From contig CACRSC010000030.1 of assembly GCA_902651635.1 (NCBI GenBank), positions 8,223 through 72,222 of the forward strand: a stretch of DNA of 64,000 nt, read 5' to 3'. Below are positions 33,601-43,992 of this stretch, piece after piece; the first letter of the stretch is position 1, and the number at the start of each line of letters is the position of its first letter. A model generated the notes under the pieces. That model ran no database searches. It was not told the origin of the DNA and saw nothing but the letters and a program-made list of their open reading frames with translations. This DNA is from Mastigamoeba balamuthi (taxonomy: Eukaryota > Evosea > Mastigamoebida > Mastigamoebidae). Position numbers and translations under genes: made by a program.

Positions 33601-36600
33601 CTTGGCGGACTTGGTCCTTCCCTTGGTCAGCGCCTCCAGCACAGCGGCCACCGCGGGGCACGAGCGGTAGAAGTCCTCTATGTTCTCCTCGGCCGAGTAG
33701 TCGATGGTGTGCTCCCTCGTGGTCCACGAGGCGATGAGCTCCGCAAACGTGGGAAACCGCTCGCCGACGTTGATGTCGACCACGCTACTCTCGGTGAGCT
33801 GCTTCTGGAGACGCTCGAGCATGAACGTGATGAGCATCAGGAACGAGCCCTTGGTGGACAGCTTCTTGCGGGCGGAGTTGAGCGGGTCCTTGATGAAGTC
33901 CAGCGACGTCGAGGAGGCGCCGTCGGGGCGGAAAGCGTTTTCGAACATCGTCGACAGCACGTTGCTGCGGAGCTCGTCCACCGTCGGCAGGTTTTCCGTG
34001 AGGTCCGGGATGAGTTTTGCCGACAGCGCGTCGCGCATGCGATCAAAGAAGATGTTCTTGAAGTCAAAGTCGTGGAACTCGGTCTCGGAAAAGACCCGCA
34101 GGAGCCGGGGCAGCAGTGTATGCTTGAGGACATAGTCCATGTTGCACTCGGGCCCCAATATCGTGGAGATCTGCTCGATCGACGTCGTGATGGCAGGCCC
34201 GTTGAACGTGGGGGTCTGCAGCCCCGTGGTGCTCAGGACGGTCTGCATGAGGCTGAGCACGCTCTGTTGTGCCACAATTGTGTTAGACACAGGAGGCACG
34301 TGAATTCCGCACCCTCAGCTGAACCATCACGCGGAAGTTGACCAGCCTGCGCGATATAGTCTGGAAGAGGGCGTAGGGCAGGTCCCAGCAGTTCTTGGTG
34401 ACCGACGTGACGACCGCCACGAGCCCGCTCTTGAGCGACGAGCGGTTGCACTGATCGTCGAACAGGTCCGCGTAGGCCTGCGACACCGCGTCCGGGGCAA
34501 AAAGGCTCTCGCCTGCCTTGACAATGACGTGCTCCACGAGCTCCGTCAGAACCACGTGCCCGACAGACTCGTCGAGCTTGATCCTGTCGACAACGGCCTT
34601 AAGCAGAACGCTCAGGAACTGCAGCGGCGACCGGTCGATGATGATGATGAGCCCCTGCGCAACGCAAGTCAAGATCAGTCGCGGGTGTGTTCCCCTCCCC
34701 TTGTATGTCTTGTTGCGGCTCACTTGCATCATCTCCAGCGCGCGCTGCTGGATTGCCGAGTAGGCGTCGGCGTCGTCGATCTCAGGGATCAGCGAGGCCA
34801 CGGAGCTGCCCACCGCTGGCATCACCTTCTCAGCCAGAAACCTCCCGAAGTGGTTCAGCGCCAGCAGCTTGTAAGCATCAATGTCCGACGGCAGAAGGTT
34901 GTCCGTGACAGCCGCTTGGAACTCGGTCAGCTTGATCAGGTTCAGCGAGAGTGTCTGCTGCTTGCCGGCAGCGATGTCCGCCGCGCTCGCCTCCGAGGGC
35001 TTCAGGTGCTGGTAGATGAGAGCGCTCAGGTCCTTCTCGTACGTGGCCACAATGTCCTTCAGGCCTCGCAGAAGACTCTCGAGGCACTCAGAGTGCATCC
35101 CCGAGGTGGCCACAGCTTCGTCGGTCCCCTCGTCCAGAACAGATTCCTCGACGTCGAGCAGAGCAACTTTCTCCTGCTCCTCCCCCGCTGGGGGCATCGC
35201 GTCGCTAGATGGGGCAGCTGCGACTTGGGAGTCTCCCAGGGTAGGAAGCTGCTCCACCTTCTCTTTGATGAACAGCGGGACAAAGGCCATGTTCCACGTC
35301 AGCGTTGTCGAGAGGACCTGCGGGTCGCAGAGGTCCGCTAGGACGCGGATGATGCTCACGGCAGAGGCTCCCTTCTTGAAGCTCTCGAGAATCAGGGGGA
35401 GCATAAGCGGGGGCGGCAGGCTTTGCGTGCAGCTGCGGCGCCGTGTCAGGCAGAGTGAGTGAGCTGTTGAACTGCGCACTATTGGAGTGAGTCGATGGTG
35501 GCGTTGATAATGCAGAACTCTGTCAGAGACCCCCCGTAGTCGTCAGAGAATGCCAGCCTCTGGTACAGCAGCGCGTTGCGGAGACGCGCGCTCTCGAGGA
35601 ACGTGAGGCTGGGCTCGCTGAGCCTCAGCTTTGCATCCTTCTGCTCCGCGGGCATCTCCGCTGCGGCCTTCCAGAGCGCCGGGAAGATGGAGCCGAGGAC
35701 AAAGTCCATCAGCAGCTTCTCGAACGCCCTCAGGGTCGACTGGTCCATTGCAGCGCACCTCCCTGTAAGGAATTCGCGCACAGTTGCCTGGTCTCTCTCC
35801 GTTCCTCGCTTCTTGATGTCCTTCTCGGGGCTCTGCTCGTTGGACAGAACCATCTGGGCGATTTCGCTGTTATGGAGCAACAGTGAGCATCGGCGGTCGT
35901 TGTCACATAGGATACCCCGCGTTGACGAGACGCGCCCAGAGATGGAAGGCGCGATCGCTGTTGATCTTGTGGGACTTGGAGAAGCTGCCGATGATGAGAA
36001 TCACCTGCTCAAGAAGCTCTGCCTTCAGCGACGGCACCGCGAGGTCAAAGAGCTTCTCCCTGATGCGCCCTTTGATCTCTGCGCTCAGCAGAGACACCGC
36101 CTCGTCAGGGAGCAACAGGTTGATGAGGCTGTGCAGCAGTGGGTCCATAAGGTCTGAGTTTCCGAAAGGAGCCTGCGACAACAACTCTCCCACAGCCGAA
36201 AGGTGCTATGAAAACGTCAGGCCTCAGTCGCGGCGGTGACAGTGGCTGAGCAGCAACGCGCCTTCTCGACAAACGAGATGCAGAGATCTCTGCTCGGAGA
36301 CACCTCCTCGATGGCGTTGCGCAGAGTCAGCTCGACGACCTTTGCTGAGGCCTGCACGGCGACTCGCATTCTCCCCTCGTCCGGCCCGGGGAGGTCGTCG
36401 CTTATTTGAGACATGGAGCAGATGCTCTTGACATTCTCCTGCGTCTTGGCCACTTGTGTTGCTGTTAAAGAGAGGGGAGGAGACCTGTCCATACGGTCTT
36501 GCCCGACGAGGATGTCCAGTTTCGTTGCCACGAATGCCCCTAGAGAGCCGTCCTTGTCCTCGATGCTATCTAGAGAGTCCTCGATGTTCCCTCGTATGGT

Positions 36601-39600
36601 TTGCGAGACACTGTTGCAGAGCCACGTCGTTATCAGGTAGCCCAGGATGCTGAACTGGCTTGTGCTGTTCCCTGTGTGAGACCTCGGTGCGTAAGTGGCG
36701 CTGAATTGTACCAGTTGTCCACGTCGGACCAGTAGCACTTGGATATCAGCACGGCGAAGTTTCGCGAGAGCACCAGCTTCGATAGAATGTCGAAGAACAC
36801 ACGCCTGACGTCGATGCAGTCGAGTCTGCGCTGAACGATTCCTACCGGACTCTTGTCTTCGATCGGGACGGACCAGTCTTGGTGGTGCGTCTCGAACTCC
36901 TTACTCCGCAGGGCGGTGCTGAGGAAGAAGGACACCTCCTGCAGCACCTCGACCTTGTGCGCGTACGTGAACGCGCGTCGCAAGTCCACGAAGTTTGCAA
37001 TGAACCTGAACTGCCTCTCGTCGCCAAGCCTCGGGGAGAGCTCCCGGAAGCACTTGGTGACCATTGAGTCCTGCGCAGCGTCGTCTGCCTTGGCGACTTC
37101 CTCGGAGATGCCCTCGAGCGAGTCGCACAGAGCCTCGAGCAGGTTCCTCTCTGGAGTCTCCTCGACACTCGCACCAGCAGAACTCAGGAAGACTCGGCTG
37201 ACGTTGAGTATCCCCTCGGAAGCCATCTGCGCTGATCAGAATCGACTGCGATGGTCCCATTTGGCGTACAGCGCGAGTGAGAGACGACTGAAGAAACGTG
37301 AGGAGGAAGAAATCGAATGCTGGCTCCTTGGGGAAGTACTCTGGGTGGTTCTCCACCCTCTTACCGATCTTCTTGATTGTGCTTCGAAGGACAGCTCGGT
37401 CCAACCCCGCGAGGAACGCTTCGACAGTCATCTCCCTTGAGTGTCCCGGTTAGGATGCAACCTTCACAGTGAAGAAGAGAGTGCGTATTACTTGAGGTCG
37501 CCACTGACGAAGTTCTCCTGCAAGAACTCGATGATGTCGTCTGCAAGCGTGGGATTCTCTTCGAACTCTGTTTGGATCATTCCCAGAAGCCTTCTCAGGA
37601 TGTCTTCGACTGCCTTGTCTGTGAAGGAAATCGCCCCAAAGGTCTGCAGGATCGATGGTGATATCGATATGTGCTTCAACGAGTCGGCGCATATTTGGAG
37701 CAAATTCTGTCCTCCGAGTAAGTGCAGCTGAACAAGCTCTTAATGAGTAGTACCTTCATTAGGTTTCCCGTCTCCGCGATCGACAGAACCGATGTCGGCA
37801 TGCTGATTGTCATGAAATCAATCACAAGGTCGTGTATCTTCGACTGTGTGGAATGGCTCAGTAGAAGTGTGGACACAACCTGTGCTTGTACCTTGAGGGA
37901 ATTGTAGGTCCCTGATTCGGAGGACTCAAGCAAGTCAAGCAGGCGGGAAATGAAGCCGGAAAATGCTGGCAAGGGGATCGGAAGGGGCGGAGTTCCTCCT
38001 GCGGTCAAGTAATCCTGTGCCTGTGCCGCGGTTTTCGAAATGACCTGCAGGGGCATGAGGTGTGCGACAAATAGGAGGTAGTTGACTCACGTCTCGCAGA
38101 ATTTCCGGCGGGGACGTCCCGGATTTGAGACCGCCAAGGATCACGTCGATGGCCGAGAGGATGAGGTCGCGCTGCTGTGCGCCGAACTTGGACACGTTGT
38201 CCGCCTGGTCGACAGCCATCTGGGTGTCTTTGAGCACCTCTGCGACAATCTCGTCCTGGGTCGGCTGGTCGCCAGCATCTTGGTCCGAGCTCGCCTGCGT
38301 GTCGCACACAGCGTCCTGCTTCGACGACGCCACCTGCTCGGCAGCTGTGTTCCGGAGACCTTGCGGGACGATGTTGAGCGCCGTGTCCAGCGCCCCTCTG
38401 AAGGCCCCGATGACCTGCTGCCGCCACCCGCCGAGTCTCTGGGCAGTGGCAGCGATGTGGAGCACCAGGGCCCCGACAGCCGTGGCGTAGGGCATCGACC
38501 TCGTGGGGTTGATGATCAGGCCGAGGATCATCCACGTGCCGACCAGGAGCAGGCACCCGAGGTTGAGCCAGATGGCTACCACCACGCACCTGTTGAGGAA
38601 GATCTGGTAGTAGTACCGCGCGGTGAACGCAGCTGACCGCGTCCCGCCCTCGACGAGGTGCATGAAGAACTCGACGGAGCAGATGATCAGGAACAAGCCC
38701 GCCATGAACACAACGGTGATCCGGAGCCAGATCTCGCTTGTCCCGAACTCGAAGAGGAACGCGAGCAGAATCGAGGGGGCGCAGATGATGAGCAGAACCA
38801 AGTAGGGCCCCACGGAGCCGATGACCTCTTGAGACAGCTTGACGGCGAACCTAGAGGGAAGAGTGAGCTCACTCTCTCACAGTGGCCAGCCGTACTTCAG
38901 AGCTGCATCCCTTCTTCGCTGGAAGTTTGTGGGTGGCTTCACGTCGATCGTGTTCTCCAACTGTATCGTCTGGATGATCTCCTCCTCTTTGCCGCTTCCC
39001 TCAGCGATTCCCTTGAGCAGTGCGGCGTTCGACTGCTTGAGCACCTGGGATGCCCTAAGGGGGTGTGAGAAGGCTGTGCTGGGCCATCTGGGCGAGCGTA
39101 CACGAGCTTCTCGATCTCTCGTTGGAGATACCAGAAGATGCCGCTGGTCTGTATCATTGATATCGGCTTCAGTGGCAGCCCTTGGGCCTCTCGGAGAGCG
39201 TCGTCCTGTTTCTGCTTCGTCTCTGCCTGCGAAACAAATCGCTTCCACCGCTTCCTGGCAAACTGGGATGACTGCGTCAGAGGGCGCTTTTTTTGGCGTG
39301 GGACGACGGACTTTGCACAGAAGGAATATGGCGATGGAGTCGACTGCGCAGGGGATGATGATTCCCAGAGAGCACACAATGAGCAGCAGGGCGTTGGTCT
39401 TCCACGTGACTCTCTTCAGTTGGTACCCCTTGGACGACGACGAGAACGTGTAGTAGTCGGCGTTGCCAGAGGGCTTGAATGCCACAGTCCCCTTCTTCTG
39501 CGTTACCTGCAGCCCTGTGAGCGACTGGCCGAGCCCTGACCGCGATGGTTGCCTACGTTTCGGATGATCTCGAATATCGCTGTCCGCCTCGCTGTCGCGG

Positions 39601-41009
39601 AGGTCCCGTTCAGCGGCCTGAAGCTGGGGCACCACGACGGCTTGAGTCTCAGGCTGTAGCTCTCGGTTGCCGGAGACAGCAGTCCCAGCGAAACGACCCG
39701 CAGGAACCGCGGGCTGATCTGTTGGTCGTGTGAGACACACGATACGCGAAGTATGGGAGGCTCTCGTTGACCTGAAGGAATGTGGACGACGTGGTCCACG
39801 TCCACTGCACGCAGTCCTCGGGCACTCCCTCGCCCCAGACGTCGAAGTTGATGACCTCGGTGCCCACGTACGCCCCGTCCTTGGGCGTCATGAGGTCGTT
39901 TATCTCGTTGGCCTGCGTCGCGTTGAGCCACGCGTCGTAGCTCTCTGCCGAGCTCTGCGTGCTGTTGTCCTCGAGGAACACCCCCAGCGTCCTCAGGGCC
40001 CCCGTCTGGTTCCCCGAGTCGGAGGCGATGTGGAGCTCGCCGTCGGGCACGCTGGCCGCGATGGTCCTGAACTCCCCGACGCCCTCGATCGTCGCCCCCA
40101 TCGCTGCGATCTGCACGACCGCGGGCTCCGACGAGTTGGTGTCGTTTGCCGGAGCCTGCGACTGCGCGCTCGTCGTCGGCTCGAGGGTGTAGGCGATGGC
40201 CCCGTGGCCCCCGAGGCACACGTGCCCCGAGACGTTTGCGACGACGACGAGCGACGACGGCGACACGATCGACACGTCGCCCGCCAGCGTCGACACAGCG
40301 GCGCTCCCGAAGACCAGCCCCGTCGCAACGACGTACCCCGCCGAGGCGTCGATGCTGAGGTCGCCCACAGCGACGTCGGCGAGCTCGACGCCCCGCCAGG
40401 GCCCCGTCACCGACAGCGTCGACAGCGCAGTGCCCCGCACAGCAACGGAGCCGCCGAGCGACAGCGAGACCACGCGGATCTCCTGCGCCACAGCCCCGCC
40501 GTGGCGCACTGTGAGGACGCAGTCGCCGCTGCTGGCGCTGTCCTCGACGTACGCGTACGTGTCGTTGCCGTCGAAGACGCCCTCGGCGAGGCTCAGATCC
40601 AGGGAGATACCGGTTGCCTGCGTTGAGTCATCAGAAACCAGGAAACGGGGGGGAGGGCCCCGCACAGCGCCCGAGGGCTCGAGGACCAGCGAGCACGACG
40701 ACAACACGAACGTCCACGAGGGGGCCCCGGGGTCGAGGCCCGCGCCGCGGGGCAGGCTGACCCGCGAGTCGAGCTTGACGAAGAGCAGGGCCATCATGCC
40801 CGCCGTCAGCGCGATCAGCGCCACTGGCCCCCGCGCGCGAGAATCTCGTCAGGAATATCTCGGCCCGCAACGCGGAACTGCCGTGGGGGGGAAGGGGCAC
40901 TGCGCGCACAGACGACTGCCACGCGGAAGACCTGCCACGCACGCAGGTTGCGCATGGCCACGAGCTGTGCGGGCTCCCAGGCAGCCCTTGCCGCCGACTG
41001 CTTGAGCAT
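24607..41009 (-). CDS. Giant multi-exon membrane protein of unknown family (about 4,900 residues)
   Basis: Exon 1 (41009-40910, MLKQSAARAAWEPAQ) splices to 40823, completing an anchor helix (FRVAVV then LALIALTAGMMALLFVK). A beta-like segment rich in N-x-S/T sequons follows (to about 39780). Membrane spans come next at about 39430 (NALLLIVCSLGIIIPCAVDS), 38800 (YLVLLIICAPSILLAFLF, ITVVFMAGLFLIICSVEFF) and 38570 (VVVAIWLNLGCLLLVGTW). From 38 to 25 kb the frame is almost wholly helical, Leu/Val/Asp-rich, without recognised domains. The C-terminus has two or three spans (ALYLFLSLLLLVFLFAFIFL, VINTLLVAVVAFLTNF) and ends KPTKITD. About ten junctions checked by hand are phase-compatible (for example TRA|MASEG at about 37226 and FLG|GKGAKVV at about 25200), which favours one gene. 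Introns are mostly 45-90 bases. Function is unknown; a large membrane-anchored scaffold or tether is one possibility. Confidence 0.65.
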
Positions 41010-42501
41010 GGCTGGCGCGCTGTGTCTGTTGGCTCTGCGTGGTGCCCAGCGCCGCGGATTCTATTTTTAGTCTCCGCGGATCTCCCTCAGGCGATTTCCC
41101 TACGTGCAACGCGTTGCTCGCTGCTTGAGGAGAGCAACTGCCTGAGGAATCTCTGGCCTGCAGAGTGCAAATGGGGGAAGAGAGCTTGCAGCATCGCACG
41201 TGCTGCACGTAACACCAGTGCAAGTGAGATGCAATCATGCAGCCACGTGACGTTTTTCTGTCCGTGGTTTTCGAAGAAAGGATGGTCATCTATTGGAGAC
41301 CCAGCGTTCTCTCAGAATTAGCCCCTCTCCTCCCCTTCAATGTGTGCGGGGGTGGTGTTGTGTTTTCAGGTGGCGGCTCGCTGGTCTCGTGGGGGCGAGG
41401 GTGGCCTCAACAAGAAAAGGACTGGTGGGCTTTTCTCGTCAGTCCTCGATCTTGTCGCTCCTGTGTCCCTTCGGGGAGCGGCAGGCACTCCATTGAATTT
41501 CGCAGAGCTCGTTCACGGAGTGCGGTGCCTGCACTTGGCCTCGAGAGGGGTTCTTTTCTCTAAATTGGCTGTCACTTTTTGGCATGAACATCTTCTGTAA
41601 GTTCACAGTGAACAGGGATGGATGCCCATGTTCACATTACTCGTACTACTACGAGAATCTACTGCTGAGAGCTTTATAGACAGATGAGTTCTCCCCATCA
41701 GCAACCGCTGCATTGCATCGTGACGTGTGCCGCAGCCGTGGCATCATGATGCCACGCCCACCACTGCATCTTGGTCGACTGCCTCAGTGAGCACATGAGC
41801 CACTGCCGGCTGTGGCATTGCGTATATTGGGGCGCTCTGGTCCGGCGCCTGCGTCGTCGCCTCAGACTCGTGTTGATACCAGCGTCTGCGTGTCGGACGC
41901 CAGCCATCGCGTCTTTACTCTGCGCATTGACGGGGCCCATGCGGGTGGAGTGTTCAGCGTCGACTGGCCCCAGGGCTGCTAGCCGCCTGCTCGCGACTTC
42001 GGGCCCATGCCACGACCGCCGTCTGGGTCCTGCGCAGCGCGGGAGTGGTCGGAAGCTGCGCACGATGGCGGGGCACGGGGTCAACAACGCGAGGGCGATA
42101 CACCGCGGGCCGCATACTGCGTCGCGGGGACACGAATAAGCCGAGTTTACAACGCCAACAGCAGGGCACCACTGAGGCGGATGCAAGTAGGGTTCGAACC
42201 CACGTGCGCTGAGGGCCTGGGGGTGGACACGGCGGTGCTGGTAGAGCCCGCTCCGATGGCGGCATTTTTATTGAATGATGTTAATCTTCATCGGATCAAT
42301 TGTTTTGGGCCCGAGCTCATGACCCGCAGGAGGGCAAGGGCAGAAGCTGACTAGCTGGCTCTCAGTTTCTCCCCACAAAATCGGACCAACTGTGCGATCA
42401 GCAATGATCTCATGTGGTCGGTCTTCTGCTCTGACTCCACAATATCTGAGACGAATCAACTGACTACTGGTGGCTTTGCTACTTTTGCCGCTCCCTTTGA
42501 C
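41010..42501. other. Intergenic region upstream of the giant and ankyrin genes
   Basis: Divergent upstream region about 1.5 kb long. Frames are short and unrecognised. It includes the palindrome at 41738-41755 and a tRNA-like T-loop at about 42190 without a full cloverleaf. Confidence 0.5.
41738..41755. promoter_or_regulatory. Perfect 18-bp palindrome
   Basis: The sequence gtggcatcatgatgccac is its own complement. It lies in the shared upstream region of two divergent genes and is compatible with a dimeric binding site, but no factor is known. Confidence 0.3.
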
Positions 42502-43629
42502 ATGCGCAAGGCCTGGAAGATACTTCAAGATGTGCACCGCGCGTGCGTCGAGGGCGACGCCGCGGCCGTGGCAGCGTACCTCGCGAACCCGGAGGAGGTA
42601 GCCAAGGTGCCTCTGGACTCCCAAGATAGCTGGAAGGACACCTTTCTGGCAGCTGCCATCCGCTGCAGGCACCACGATATCGCCAAGATGCTGCTGGACG
42701 CGGGGTGCTCTCCCGACACCGCTGGCATGTCTTCCGGGGATGGGGGCAGCATCGTCTCCTCGCTGGGCATTGCCGTCAGGGCCAACGACGTGGATGCGGT
42801 GAAGCTCCTCGTGCACCACGGCGCTGACCTCAACGCCCCGGTCTCAGACTGCGATGACACGCCACTCTACATCGCATGCTTCGAGGGCACGCCCACGGAG
42901 GCCTGTACGCAACGTGACTGACGGTGGCCCCGCAGGGTACGAGGACATTGCCTGCGAGCTCATCGCTGCCGGGGCGTCGCACAGCGCTCTCGGGAACCGC
43001 GGCTGCATGGACGACCTGCCGCTGCGGGCCGCTGCGATGCGCGGGAGCAGCACACGGACGATCAGGATGCTGCTCGAGGCGGGGGCAGACCCCAGGGCGC
43101 AGCCGCGCGCGGTGAGTCGCTCGACGATGGGAAGCGCGTGCAGCTACAGCTCCCTCGAGGCCGTGAAGCTGCTAGTGCAGTACGGCGCGGACGTCAATGC
43201 TAAGGTCCCTGGCTGCAATGACAGCTACGTAGTGCCGCTGTACCGAGCATGCAGCCGCGGGGTGGACTTCGTGGAGTTCCTTCTCGACAGCGGGGCCGAC
43301 CTGCTCGACCCCACGTTCTGTGGAGCAATGGTCGCCAGCCTCAAGGATCTTCGCAACAAGGAGGACATCTTGCCAACCAAGACCCTGCTGTTCCGGCACG
43401 GCGCCAACCCATATGCGGACGACGATAGCAGCGTGCTGATGGTGAGTGAGCAAGAGGTTTTTCTGGGGGGCTCACAACTCGCCCTCTTCAGATGAAGGCG
43501 GTGCGTGCGGAAATGGCCACTGCGTTCGCCTGTGGGCACCACACGCGCTTGGGCGCCAGGAGCCCCGTGATGCACATGGACAGGGCGACGATGCTCTCTA
43601 TCTTCCAGCTCATCTTCTGGAGACACTGA
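42502..43629 (+). CDS. Ankyrin-repeat protein
   Basis: Exons 42502-42904, 42936-43441 and 43492-43629 give 348 residues in frame. The ankyrin consensus is clear in several repeats: DTFLAAAIRCRHHDIAKMLL followed by DAGCSPD, GIAVRANDVDAVKLLVHHGA followed by DLNAP, TPLYIACFEG, EAVKLLVQYGADVNAK and VPLYRACSRGVDFVEFLLDS. The C-terminal exon (ending LSIFQLIFWRH) is a short helix-rich tail. The protein probably binds another protein through the repeats and has no membrane segment. The first intron would be only 31 bases (gtacgc donor, ccgcag acceptor). ATG 42412 is a possible earlier start, adding 30 residues that do not look like a repeat; 42502 is preferred because the repeat helices begin there. 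Confidence 0.8.
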
Positions 43630-43992
43630 GACGTCATGGCGCCGACGTCGAACGCCGCTGAGGGCGAAGACCTCACACCCAAAAATGAGACTGCTCCCCG
43701 CAGATGAGAGAATGAGAACAGTTGTTCTCATGAGCTGCACTGTTCTCACGCTTCCGTGATTACTGAGGAGGAGCCGAGCGGCGCACGGGTCCACCGCACC
43801 CGCGCGGCCAGGTGGGAGCAGATACGCGCAGCGCGGGGCCAGGCCCGCGAGGCAGCGCGTGAGCTCACCCAACAACACGGACGAGGCCTTGCTGGCGCTC
43901 ACCACCGCGAGCACGGCCGCCGCCCCCTCGTCCTGCGGCGCCTTTGGCTGCAGCTTGCTGCGGAGGCTGCGCTGGCGGCGGCGGTGGAAGCT
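43630..43992. other. Flank between the ankyrin gene and the foldback, no gene seen
   Basis: Contains a tgagaacagttgttctca palindrome (about 43713-43730) and GC-rich sequence leading to the outer end of the left arm. Confidence 0.45.

Noticed and set aside
38849-38895. A 30-base intron in the giant gene
   Set aside because: An upstream gtacgg donor gives a 45-base intron in the same phase, so the very short form is not required.
39700-39790. A 20-22-base intron in the giant gene
   Set aside because: A donor 33 bases further upstream (gtcaac after TFLQ) gives an ordinary intron of about 53 bases in the same phase.
24607-41009. Splitting the giant region into a dozen separate genes
   Set aside because: Every break between long frames that I examined is a phase-compatible GT-AG intron, and no internal start-plus-promoter gap is seen.
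42181-42260. tRNA-like T-arm (gtgggttcgaaccctac on the minus strand)
   Set aside because: The T-loop is good, but no matching acceptor 5' strand, D-arm or anticodon arm could be folded upstream.
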